Source of the DNA: CAYVQZ01 sp964453435
GTDB taxonomy: Bacteria > Abyssobacteria > SURF-5
Length of the DNA: 64,000 nucleotides
NCBI GenBank assembly: GCA_964453435.1
Contig: CAYVQZ010000002.1
Location: forward strand, 62,001-126,000
Direction of reading: 5' to 3'
Notes under the pieces: generated by a model
The model's database searches: none
What the model saw: the letters and a program-made list of their open reading frames with translations, nothing else
Told to the model about the DNA's origin: nothing
Made by a program: the position numbers and the translations under genes
Part shown: positions 42,199 through 50,340 of the stretch, in pieces
Numbering within the stretch: the first letter of the stretch is position 1
Layout: every line of letters starts with the position of its first letter

Positions 42199-44367
42199 AT
42201 GAGGTCATACAAACTTCCTTTCGTTTTCCGTATTTCGTTTCCTGTCATCTGTGTGCTCTTTGCCGCCTGCGCGCGGGCTCCGCGCGTTACACCGCAGGCT
42301 GCGCTGGATTACGGGCAGTTCGTGGTGCGCGAACTGCCGCCCGATGCCGATGTCAGCGCGCTCAGGGGGAAACGCATCGTTATCGATCCCGGCCACGGAG
42401 GCGCGTTTGCGGGCGCCGTCGGCCCGAACAACCTTCGCGAGGCCGATGTCAACCTCGGCGTGGGACTGTACCTGTGGGGTATGCTCTCGCGCGCGGGAGC
42501 CGAGGCGTACCTTACCCGAACCGACGACTCGACCGTGTACAAGGGAGACGACCTCACCCTCAAGAAAGACCTGCAGGCCCGCGCCGAGTTTGCGGAAACG
42601 CATGACGCCGACCTTTTCCTCTCGCTGCACCACAATGCCGACGTCCTGCCCGGCGCAAAAAAGAATTCCCTTGAGACCTACTTCAAGATGGACGACCCCG
42701 GTCCGTCGTTGGATGTTGCACGATACGTTCACCGGCAACTCGCGTTGAGCCTGGAACAGCGCGACAACGCCATTTACCCGGGCAATTTTCATGTGCTCCG
42801 AGAAAACCGCGCAACAGCGATTCTCGGCGAGCCGTCTTACATAACTCATGCCGACAATGCCTTCCGGCTCGGCCTCGCTCCGATGCAGCGAGTCGAGGCT
42901 CAGGCTTACTTCCTGGGAATTCTCGAATACTTCTCGCTGGGGGTACCCCAAGTTGAGTTCATCGAACCCGAAGGGCCTGTTACCGATAATCCCCTCCCCT
43001 TAATCACCGCACGCGTCGTGGACGACCGCGGAGTGGGAATAGACCCGGCCTCGATCAAAATGACTGTCGATGACAGCCGTGTGGAGCCTCAGTTCGACGC
43101 GGGGTGGACTCTGTTGAGGTATCTGCCGTCAAGCCGGCTCTCCAACGGAAAACATCAAATTCGCGTCTCCGTTCGAAACCTTAACGGAAATTCATCGAAA
43201 CCGGAGGAGCACAATCTGGAAATTTTGATTCCGCCTGCGTTCATCTCGTTGCATTCCGATTTCCCGGCTCTGCGCGCCGGAAGCTCGAAGCCCGTTCGCC
43301 TGTCTGCAAAAGTTCTGGACCGCGACCTTTTACCGGTTGCGGATGGGACACACGTCGAATTCAGTGCCACCGCCGGAACCGTATTTCCGGCCGTATCGCA
43401 AACGGTCAGGGGAGAGGCCGTGGTTTATCTCACTCCCGAACTGGCTGAAGCATCGAATGAGCTGATTGTGAAAGCGACGGCCTCCGGGGTTTCGCACAGC
43501 ATAAAACTTCGGGTAACGGAGGACGCCCCCGAGATTTTTATCGCTAAGATATTCGACGCCAAAACAGGGCTGCCCATTCGCGATGCGCTCGTCACGCTCG
43601 ACGGGATTCCGGTTGGCCATAGTGACCGTTCGGGCTATTTCGCCGTGTCCGCGAAGGATGCAGAAGCGACGCGGGCAGGATTCTCGAAGGCAGGCTACAT
43701 ATCACAGGAAGCGGATCTGTCCGGTTGGGAGGATACGGTTCTTACGATACGACTGGCGCCCGTTGCAAACGGCGTGCTGTTCGGAAAGAAAATCGCGCTC
43801 GACCCGCAATTCGGCGGACAGGAGAAAGGGATAACCGGGCCGACAGGCGTGCGCGCCTCCGACCTCAATCTGCTTTTGGCCGAGTATCTCGCGCAGTTGT
43901 TGCGTGGCGTCGGCGCTGAAGCCATGCTCGTGAGAGAATTCGACGAAACGGTGAGTTTGCTGAATCGTGTCGAGAGGGCCGAGCAGTTCGGCGCTGAATT
44001 GTTCATATCAATCGGTCACGGCGACGCGGCAAACGGGCCAAAGGAAAAGGCAGGAGAGCCCGAACCGTCAGAGAGGACAGACGCCGTTTTGCTGAAACAT
44101 TATCCGACCAGTGAGCCGGGCAAACGGCTTGCGACATCAATCGGGCTTGCGTTAAAGGGGCAGGGAATCGCCGATACAATAATCGTCGCGCCGGACAGCT
44201 CGTTTGTGCTCACTCACACATCGAGTCCCGCCGTTATAGTCGTGCTTCCCGGTCCGGACACGCCCGAGATGGAAGAGAAATTGCGGCGTCCGGCGAACAT
44301 ACGCGAGGAAGCGCGCGCCGTTTACCTCGGGAACCTGCAATACATGGGAGCAATTCCCGAGCAGTGA
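42199..44367 (+). CDS. N-acetylmuramoyl-L-alanine amidase with second, degenerate amidase domain
   Basis: A 722-residue probable lipoprotein (FAAC, Cys24). Domain 1 (about 55-245) is an Amidase_3 zinc amidase with H66 in DPGHGG, E81 in LREAD, H144 in SLHHNA and the catalytic-type E211 in LGEPSY. Residues 255-345 and 350-440 look like Ig-type beta domains, and 448-520 a carboxypeptidase-regulatory-like beta sandwich. A second Amidase_3-like domain (about 527-720) has DPQFGG, VRASD and SIGHGD: zinc ligands H66, E81 and H144 correspond to F538, A553 and G606, and E211 has no counterpart. So domain 2 cannot bind zinc as usual and is probably a binding or regulatory pseudo-amidase. It is the last gene of the run. 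Confidence 0.88.
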   Translation: MRSYKLPFVFRISFPVICVLFAACARAPRVTPQAALDYGQFVVRELPPDADVSALRGKRIVIDPGHGGAFAGAVGPNNLREADVNLGVGLYLWGMLSRAGAEAYLTRTDDSTVYKGDDLTLKKDLQARAEFAETHDADLFLSLHHNADVLPGAKKNSLETYFKMDDPGPSLDVARYVHRQLALSLEQRDNAIYPGNFHVLRENRATAILGEPSYITHADNAFRLGLAPMQRVEAQAYFLGILEYFSLGVPQVEFIEPEGPVTDNPLPLITARVVDDRGVGIDPASIKMTVDDSRVEPQFDAGWTLLRYLPSSRLSNGKHQIRVSVRNLNGNSSKPEEHNLEILIPPAFISLHSDFPALRAGSSKPVRLSAKVLDRDLLPVADGTHVEFSATAGTVFPAVSQTVRGEAVVYLTPELAEASNELIVKATASGVSHSIKLRVTEDAPEIFIAKIFDAKTGLPIRDALVTLDGIPVGHSDRSGYFAVSAKDAEATRAGFSKAGYISQEADLSGWEDTVLTIRLAPVANGVLFGKKIALDPQFGGQEKGITGPTGVRASDLNLLLAEYLAQLLRGVGAEAMLVREFDETVSLLNRVERAEQFGAELFISIGHGDAANGPKEKAGEPEPSERTDAVLLKHYPTSEPGKRLATSIGLALKGQGIADTIIVAPDSSFVLTHTSSPAVIVVLPGPDTPEMEEKLRRPANIREEARAVYLGNLQYMGAIPEQ

Positions 44368-44868
44368 AACTGTCCGAAAATTCCGTTTTCTGTCGAAACG
44401 CCAACGCAGGAGACTGTGATTGTGTCCCCCAATAACCTCGGACTGTGAATCTGTCTGACAATTATGAACGTCAGCGGAAACAAAGCGCAGGGAACTGTAT
44501 CCAATTACGGAATCCCCTTCATTTCATCGCTGAGCGGAGTGAAGTCCCGCCAAAGGCGGGATAGATTGGCGGACTGCCCCCGAAGCACGCCTCGACGAAT
44601 TATCGGATACACTCACCGTCCCCGAAGCGAACAACCTTCACCATGAATCGTGAAACCCATTCACAGTCGGCAGAAATTCGAGCCACTCTGGCCGATAGTC
44701 CAATGATTGGTCGAGCTATCGACGCAGGGAATCGATAATATTTGCGGCAATGCGCGCCGGGAGAAATTTCAGTAGCTGTTTGTGGGGGGTTGGCAAGGGA
44801 ATTATCTGAACCGAAAGGGCGGGGCGATAATTCAAATTTCCGAGCTGACTTGCCCGCCGCTCTCGATA
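44368..44868. other. Intergenic stretch, about 500 bases, with repeat fragments
   Basis: It separates the muropeptide run from the convergent CoA ligase. I see no gene. It contains a perfect hairpin TCCCGCC-AAA-GGCGGGA (44544-44560) and two short motifs shared with other intergenic regions of this window (see 44501-44589). Confidence 0.5.
44501..44589 (+). repeat. Interspersed intergenic repeat, copy 1
   Basis: CCAATTACGGAATCCCC (44501-44517), a small hairpin region, then GATTGGCGGACTGCC with CCCGAAGCACG (44564-44589). Copies or parts recur at 61294-61356 and 47267-47292. Confidence 0.55.
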
Positions 44869-46392
44869 TCAGGCGTCGGTCTCTTCGTACTGCTCCCTGA
44901 GGATGCGTTTCAGAATCTTGCCCGCCGGATTCCTCGGCAGTTGGTCGACAAAGACGACGGATTTCGGGATTTTGTATTTCGCGATTTTTCCCTTGCAGTA
45001 TTCCTGTATCTCTTCGGCGGTCAGTGTCTGATTGGGTAGCGGGACCACGACCGCCCGCACGCTTTCACCCCATTTCTCGTCCGGCATGCCGATCACGCCC
45101 ACTTCGGCGACCTTCGGATGGCTGATTATCACGTCCTCGACCTCTGCCGGGTACACGTTCTCGCCGCCGGTGATCAGCATGTCTTTCTTTCGCTCGACAA
45201 TGTAGAAGTAGCCCTCCTCGTCTATTTTTGCGAGGTCGCCGGTATGGAACCAGCCGTCGGTGAACGAGGCCTCGGTCTGCTCGGGCATGTTCCAATATCC
45301 CTTTGTCACCACCGGCCCCCTGAGCATCAATTCACCGACCTGCCCCGGCTCGGTGTCGTTTCCTGTTTCATCCCACACGCGGGCGTCGCAGTGAAACATG
45401 GGCTTGCCGCATGAGCCGAGCTTTCGCCGGGCTTCCTCGGGGTCAAGGATAATGCCGGTGCCGCAGTTCTCGGTCATGCCGAATCCCTGGCGGATCGGCA
45501 CGCCGCGGTCGAGGTAGGTCTGCATGAGCGACTCGGGGCAGGGCGCGCCGCCGATAAAGACCGATTCGAGCGAGCTGAGGTCGTATTCGTAAAAGTTGTG
45601 CGCCTGCGACATGAAAAGCAGCATCGCCGGCACAAGCATGCTACCCGTCACTTTCTCGCGTTCGATTAATTGGAGCGCATACTCGGGGTCGAAGTAGCGT
45701 TCGAACACAATCGTGTGGCCGCGATAAATGGTCGGAATCGCCTGCACGGTGAGGCCGGCCACGTGGAACATCGGCGTCGCAATGAGGATGGCGCCCCCCG
45801 CGTTGCCCGAATGATGAATCGCATTGAGCGAAGCGAAAAACACGTTGCCATGCGTGAGAATGGCCCCCTTCGGCCTGCCGGTCGTGCCCGAGGTGTAGAG
45901 GATGGTTATGGCATCGTCAAAGCTTGTCGGAGCAAGCGGTGGCTCGCTGTCCGAGGCGTTCGCGAGGAGAGCTTCATAACTTTGGTTCGGCTCCTTCGCG
46001 TCGCCGCCGACGCAAATGAATTGTTCCACTCCGATGCCCTCGCGCACAGCCTCATACAGGTGCGAAAACTCGGCGCCGTAGGCCAGTATCCTTGCGCCGC
46101 TGTCGTTCAAAATGAATTCGAGTTCCGGTCCCGCCAGTCGGTAATTGAGCGGCACGAGAATCGCTCCCAGCTTCGCGAGCGCGAGCGTCATCTCCATGTA
46201 CTCGTGCGAATTGAACAACAGGACCGCCACCCGGTCGCCCATCCCGATCCCGAGGCCCGTGAGCGCATTTGCAAGACGGTTCACCCGCGAGTTCAAGTCG
46301 GCATAGGTGAACCGTCTCTCATCGACGACGACCGCAATCGCGTTCGGTTTGCGGCACGCATGCTTCCGGACCCATTCGCCGGCGTTCAACAA
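44869..46392 (-). CDS. Long-chain-type acid-CoA ligase (AMP-dependent)
   Basis: A 507-residue adenylate-forming ligase. YTSGTTGRPKGAILTH near 172, the A5 motif FGMTENCG near 305, FHTGDLAKIDEEGYFYIVERKKDMLITGG near 380-408 and the C-terminal PRNPAGKILKR with its catalytic Lys define the family. It differs from the synthetase at 7076 in its core motifs, so the two are paralogues with different substrates. The start is TTG 46392 with AAGGAGGG ideally placed. No other gene shares its strand nearby. Substrate unknown; fatty or aromatic acids are plausible. Confidence 0.9.
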   Translation of the reverse strand: MLNAGEWVRKHACRKPNAIAVVVDERRFTYADLNSRVNRLANALTGLGIGMGDRVAVLLFNSHEYMEMTLALAKLGAILVPLNYRLAGPELEFILNDSGARILAYGAEFSHLYEAVREGIGVEQFICVGGDAKEPNQSYEALLANASDSEPPLAPTSFDDAITILYTSGTTGRPKGAILTHGNVFFASLNAIHHSGNAGGAILIATPMFHVAGLTVQAIPTIYRGHTIVFERYFDPEYALQLIEREKVTGSMLVPAMLLFMSQAHNFYEYDLSSLESVFIGGAPCPESLMQTYLDRGVPIRQGFGMTENCGTGIILDPEEARRKLGSCGKPMFHCDARVWDETGNDTEPGQVGELMLRGPVVTKGYWNMPEQTEASFTDGWFHTGDLAKIDEEGYFYIVERKKDMLITGGENVYPAEVEDVIISHPKVAEVGVIGMPDEKWGESVRAVVVPLPNQTLTAEEIQEYCKGKIAKYKIPKSVVFVDQLPRNPAGKILKRILREQYEETDA

Positions 46393-46819
46393 CGTATTCC
46401 CCTCCTTCTCTTCGTCATTCCTGCGCAGAGCCTGCCCTCGACCTGATCGGGGGCAGGAATCCAGTCCCTCGTTTCCCTCATCTGTACTGCTCTCTATCAG
46501 GATTGTGAATTTCCGTCGTGATTTTCATGCCGCGACTCTCATAATGCTCACGGTAGCAATGTGATACGGGGCGAAAGGGACTGTCCCTGAAGTCAAGTTT
46601 GGTTGCGGCTATGCCCCGCTGTGTCCACCCGTGTGAACTTGTTCTCAGCAAAGTCGAAGGATCCGTGGTTTCCCCCTTCTGTCATTCTGAGGAGCTTTCC
46701 CCTTTTGTCCTTCAGAGGAGCGAAGCGACGAAGAATCTCTTTTTTCCCTTCGTATAATCCGTGTTAATCCGTGTGAATCTGTGGTTCGAAACTGTTAATC
46801 GCCTCGTTCCAAACAAAGC
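46393..46819. other. Repeat-rich intergenic stretch
   Basis: No gene is visible. It holds several low-complexity or palindromic segments: ATTCCTGC (46417-46424) with its inverted copy GCAGGAAT (46453-46460); a CATTCTGAGGAGC...GGAGCGAAGCGACGAAG block (46683-46735) of a kind common in intergenic DNA of environmental bacteria; and AATCCGTG repeated at 46757-46785. The stretch ends at the tRNA gene. Confidence 0.5.
46411..46466. repeat. Palindromic intergenic repeat
   Basis: Inverted arms ATTCCTGC (46417-46424) and GCAGGAAT (46453-46460) with a nested CCTGCCC/GGGCAGG pair (46431-46437 and 46451-46457). It resembles the small stem-loop repeats common between genes in many environmental genomes. 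Confidence 0.45.
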
Positions 46820-46915
46820 GGGAAGGTGCAGGAATCGAACCTACCCGGGACCGCTCTCACGGCCCCTAACCCGGATTTGAAGTCCGGTGCCCACACCAGC
46901 AGGCCTACCTTCCCA
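46820..46915 (-). tRNA. selC: Selenocysteine tRNA, anticodon UCA
   Basis: On the minus strand the sequence folds into the elongated tRNA-Sec shape: 8-bp acceptor GGGAAGGU/ACCUUCCC, a 6-bp D stem (GCCUGC/GUGGGC) with a 4-base loop, anticodon stem CCGGA/UCCGG with loop CUUCAAA (anticodon UCA), a long variable arm GGGGCCG/CGGUCCC, and a 5-bp T stem with UUCGAUU. The discriminator is G at 46820 and no CCA is encoded. The anticodon loop and variable-arm sequence closely resemble E. coli selC. It implies that this genome reads UGA as selenocysteine; selA, selB and selD lie outside the window. Confidence 0.95.
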
Positions 46916-47419
46916 TCAGGGTCACGCAATTAAAACAAGAGCATGCGCCGAGCTCGTAGCTCGTCGCTCGAAGCATCCATGAAGCCGCATAACACCATAT
47001 TCTATTCGATTGAAATTTCAGATGCAAGCGCTCGGTAACAACTGCAGGAGGAGGCAAACCGTCTCATTTCGGCGCGGGCTCAAACCGTAATTGCTGACAT
47101 CTCGTTCAGTGACATGCGTCAATGCAAGCTCAGTCGCCGTTGTCAAAAGGAGTCAGAGAGTGTTTTCCACGGTCGCATAGCTCAAAGGACTGCCTCTGAA
47201 ACGATTGACCCATGTCGCGAGCTGTGAGACATGGTCACAGTGAGTGGGTCCCACGGTTCGGAAATCCGTGCTTCGGGGGCAGTCCGCCAACCTCGGACTC
47301 TTCCAAAAGAAAGCGCGATCAGACTACTACAGGCGCAACCGAGCATTGATAGAGGGTTTGCGTCGCCAGATGAGAGTTCGTGAAGACGCTTTGAGGGGTA
47401 TGGTATTATATCCGGCGTT
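46916..47419. other. Intergenic stretch, about 500 bases
   Basis: It lies between selC and the hydroxypyruvate isomerase-like gene. I see no gene. It contains a copy of the interspersed repeat motif at 47267-47292 in inverted orientation. Confidence 0.45.
47267..47292 (-). repeat. Interspersed intergenic repeat, copy 2
   Basis: On the minus strand it reads GGTTGGCGGACTGCC followed by CCCGAAGCACG, identical to 44564-44589 except for one base. Confidence 0.6.
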
Positions 47420-48283
47420 ATGGCCATCCGGTTCTCCATATGCGCGGAAATGATTTTTTCGGAGTTGTCGTTCCCGGACCGAATCGCTCGAATTGCGGAG
47501 GCGGGCTTCGAAGCAATCGAGTTCTGGACGTGGAAGGATAAGCCGCTGAACACCGTCGCCGCCTGCTGCGCCGAGCTGGGAATCGTCGTGACCAACATGA
47601 GCGGAAACCGGGTGGGCTCTCTGGTTGACCCGCTCGATTTCGATGTGTGCCGCGGCGAGGCGCTGGCGTCGGTCGGTGCGGCGAAAACCGTTTCGTGCGA
47701 AAATTTGATGTTCCTCACGAATCCGCTCGGTCCTGCCGGCGAAGTGGTGAAAACCTACCCCGAAATATCTCCGGAAAAGAAGCGGGCCAACTGCGAGCAG
47801 GCGCTCCATCAACTGGCCTCCGTTATGGCGGAAGAAGGCATTCGCCTTCTCGTGGAGCCGCTCAATACCGTCATCGACCATCCCGGCTACTGGCTCGATG
47901 ACGCCGACCGCTCGTTCGACCTGATTCGCGCGGTCAATGCACCCAACGTCCGGTTGCTCTATGACCTCTACCACATGCGAGCGATGGGACGCGACGTGCG
48001 CAAGGACCTCGAGGACAACCTGGAGTTGATCGGCTATCTTCACGCGGCCGATTTTCCGGGACGCCACGAACCCGGCACGGGAGAGATGGACTACCCTTCG
48101 ATTCTGCGACTGCTGCGCTCACTCGACTACCGCGGAGTCATCGGGTTCGAGTTCAGTCCCGCCGGCTCCTCGGACGACGCGCTTCAGGCCATTCGCCGCC
48201 TGAAAGAATTCTGTGGGCAGCCGCCGCCATCATCCTTCGGTTTTGCGGATTCCGGGCCGTCTCCGGCTGGTCTCCCCGAATGA
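47420..48283 (+). CDS. hyi: Hydroxypyruvate isomerase-like TIM-barrel protein
   Basis: A 287-residue sugar-phosphate isomerase/epimerase-fold protein of the Hyi family. FEAIEFW near 32, the metal-ligand-type LLVEPLNTVIDHPGYWLDD near 140-158, LYDLYHM near 181, and HAADFPGRHEPGTGEMDYPSI near 208-228 all match hydroxypyruvate isomerases. It would interconvert hydroxypyruvate and tartronate semialdehyde in glyoxylate or glycolate metabolism. No other glyoxylate gene is nearby. The C-terminal 25 residues after the barrel are Pro/Ser-rich and look like an unneeded tail. The last gene before the Mo-cofactor operon leader. Confidence 0.8.
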   Translation: MAIRFSICAEMIFSELSFPDRIARIAEAGFEAIEFWTWKDKPLNTVAACCAELGIVVTNMSGNRVGSLVDPLDFDVCRGEALASVGAAKTVSCENLMFLTNPLGPAGEVVKTYPEISPEKKRANCEQALHQLASVMAEEGIRLLVEPLNTVIDHPGYWLDDADRSFDLIRAVNAPNVRLLYDLYHMRAMGRDVRKDLEDNLELIGYLHAADFPGRHEPGTGEMDYPSILRLLRSLDYRGVIGFEFSPAGSSDDALQAIRRLKEFCGQPPPSSFGFADSGPSPAGLPE

Positions 48284-48347
48284 AATCCGCGGTGAATCTT
48301 AACGCATGCCAGCCCTCAGTGATTTCGCAAATCCGCCTTGAGTTTCC

Positions 48348-48376
48348 TTGACTGTCTGCCGAAAATTTGATATGAT
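48348..48376 (+). promoter_or_regulatory. Promoter of the molybdenum-cofactor operon
   Basis: TTGACT (48348-48353), exact 17-base spacer, TATGAT (48371-48376), 105 bases before the moeA ATG. Confidence 0.65.
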
Positions 48377-48437
48377 TTCCGCGTAAATCCCGCACACTGC
48401 GGGAGACGCTAAGCTTTGTTCAAATCTTAATTTCGGC

Positions 48438-48469
48438 GCCCTCTTAACACCCCAAAGAGGGCTATTTTT
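48438..48469 (+). terminator. Intrinsic-terminator-like hairpin in the moeA leader
   Basis: GCCCTCTT pairs perfectly with AAGAGGGC (48438-48445 with 48455-48462) across a 9-base loop and is followed by TATTTTT, only 12 bases before the moeA ATG and downstream of the promoter at 48348. It would terminate transcription unless an alternative structure forms, so it looks like an attenuator. A second hairpin CCCGCA/TGCGGG lies upstream at 48389-48403. I do not recognise a known Mo-cofactor riboswitch here. Confidence 0.6.
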
Positions 48470-48480
48470 GCGAATCTGCA

Positions 48481-49704
48481 ATGATTTCCTTTGAAGAAGC
48501 CCGGAAATTAGTGCTCGAATCGGTTTCCCTGAACGACATCGTTGAGAAACCGATTCTTGAGGCTCTCGGTTATGTCGTCGCGGAAGACGTGTCCTCGCCC
48601 GAGCGAATTCCGCCATTCGATAACTCGGCCATGGATGGCTACGCGGTGCGCGCGGAGGATACTGTCGGGGCCTCCGAGAAGAGTCCTGTCGAACTGAAGG
48701 TGCTCATGGACTTGCCGGCCGGCCGTCATACCGAAACCGTCCTCCAAGGCGGCGAAGCCATACGGATAATGACGGGCGCGCCGACTCCCGCGGGCGCCGA
48801 CACGGTGGTGCAGGTGGAATTAACGGAGAGGGTGTCGGACGGCCGTGTTCGCATCCTCGAGGAGCACGCGAGGGACAGAAATATCCGGCGCGCGGGTGAG
48901 GATATCGAGATCGGCCAGGAAATAGTCCGCAAGGGAGAAACAGTCACACCCGCAAAGATAGGCTTGCTCGCGTCAATCGGAAAGAAAACGGTCAAGGTGA
49001 TTCGGAAGCCGCTGGTCGCGGTCCTGGCGACCGGCGACGAACTTCTGGAGGCGGGTGAGCCGATGCGGCCGGGCAAGATTCGGAACAGCAACTCGTTCAC
49101 CTTGATTTCGCAAATACGAAGTTGCGGCGCTGAAGCTCAATACCTCGGCATCGCCCGCGACACCAGGCATGAGGTTCTCGACCGTTTGCGCGCGGGCCTG
49201 ACCGCCGACATGATTGTGAGTTCCGGCGGTGTGTCCGTCGGCGATTACGATTACGTGAAAGACGCGCTCGAAGAACTTGACGTAAAGTTCCTCTTCACCA
49301 AGGTCGCGATTAAGCCAGGCAAACCGACGGTGTTCGGCCTGTTGCAGGGAAAGCCGGTATTCGGTTTGCCCGGCAACCCTGTGTCGTCCATGGTAATCTT
49401 CGAGGAGTTCGTGCGTCCCGCTCTGTTGAAGATGATGGGACGTCAAAAGTTGTTTCGCAAGGTTGTTGACGCCGTCCTCGAAGAGGATATTACGAAAAAA
49501 CCCGATAGAATGCATCTGATTCGGGGCATCGTTCGAGAAAAGGACTCCGACTATTACGTTTCGACGACCGGCCCTCAGGGGTCCGGAATCCTTGTGTCCA
49601 TGGACCGCGCGAACGCTCTCATCCTCTTTCCGCGGGGCACGAACCGTCTCAAGAAAGGCGAGCGAGTAAAGGTCCAGCTTTTGGATTCGCGGGAGGTCGA
49701 GTAA
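48481..49704 (+). CDS. moeA: Molybdopterin molybdotransferase MoeA
   Basis: A 407-residue enzyme that inserts molybdate (or tungstate) into molybdopterin-AMP. DNSAMDGYAVRAEDT near 46-60, TGDELLEAGEPMRPGKIRNSNS near 180-200, SSGGVSVGDYDYVKD near 240 and GLPGNPVSSMV near 298 are the MoeA signatures. There is no clear ribosome-binding site, because the terminator stem occupies that position, consistent with translation or transcription control at the leader. It is the first gene of the operon; mobB follows with a one-base gap. Confidence 0.95.
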   Translation: MISFEEARKLVLESVSLNDIVEKPILEALGYVVAEDVSSPERIPPFDNSAMDGYAVRAEDTVGASEKSPVELKVLMDLPAGRHTETVLQGGEAIRIMTGAPTPAGADTVVQVELTERVSDGRVRILEEHARDRNIRRAGEDIEIGQEIVRKGETVTPAKIGLLASIGKKTVKVIRKPLVAVLATGDELLEAGEPMRPGKIRNSNSFTLISQIRSCGAEAQYLGIARDTRHEVLDRLRAGLTADMIVSSGGVSVGDYDYVKDALEELDVKFLFTKVAIKPGKPTVFGLLQGKPVFGLPGNPVSSMVIFEEFVRPALLKMMGRQKLFRKVVDAVLEEDITKKPDRMHLIRGIVREKDSDYYVSTTGPQGSGILVSMDRANALILFPRGTNRLKKGERVKVQLLDSREVE

Positions 49705-49705
49705 A

Positions 49706-50215
49706 TTGACGCCCGTGGTTTGCATCGTCGGCAAGAGTGACAGCGGAAAGACGACCCTGGTGGAAAAGCTGGTCCCCGCGCTGAAGGGCAGGGGATATCG
49801 GGTGGCGACAATCAAACACGATGTTCACGGATTCGAGATGGACCGCGAGGGAAAAGACACATATCGGCACTTTCACTCGGGAGCGGATGCGGTTCTCATA
49901 TCGTCTCCCCGGAAGCTGGCCCTTATTAAGCGCGTCGCTGAAGAAGCGTCGTTGGACGAACTTATTGACCGCTACTACTCGGATATGGACATCGTCATTA
50001 CCGAGGGATTCAAAAAGCTCGACAAGCCAAAAATCGAGGTCTTTCGCTCCGACCTGCATTCCGAACCATTGTGTACTGCCGCGGACAACAGAATCGCCCT
50101 GGCAAGCGACGCGCCTGTTCAGGCGGATTGTCCGCGTTTTGACATAAACGATGTGGAAGCAATCGCTGACTTCATTGAGGAACGTTTCTTGAAACCGGCG
50201 CGGGGTGGCGCGTGA
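49706..50215 (+). CDS. mobB: Molybdopterin-guanine dinucleotide biosynthesis protein MobB
   Basis: A 169-residue P-loop GTPase-like protein: GKSDSGKTTL at 8-17 and TIKHDVHGFEMDREGKDTYRH near 34-54, both MobB hallmarks, with VITEGFKKLDKPKIEVFR near 95. MobB assists MobA in attaching GMP to molybdopterin. The start is TTG 49706, one base after the moeA stop, with GGGAGGTC upstream; no nearby ATG fits. It ends about 125 bases before the next gene. Confidence 0.93.
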   Translation: MTPVVCIVGKSDSGKTTLVEKLVPALKGRGYRVATIKHDVHGFEMDREGKDTYRHFHSGADAVLISSPRKLALIKRVAEEASLDELIDRYYSDMDIVITEGFKKLDKPKIEVFRSDLHSEPLCTAADNRIALASDAPVQADCPRFDINDVEAIADFIEERFLKPARGGA

Positions 50216-50340
50216 AAGGGAGTGAGTTTCTTCCACGAGTGCGCATTATGGCGAGCTGTGGGAACGACGTTCAGTCCGGCTGGCAATTCGCCGACGGGCA
50301 GAGCAGCCATCAGCGCTGAAAAACGTACAGGAGAAGAGAA

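Noticed and set aside
48377..48480. Moco riboswitch in the moeA leader
   Set aside because: The leader is shorter than the known RNA and only a terminator and a short hairpin are visible.
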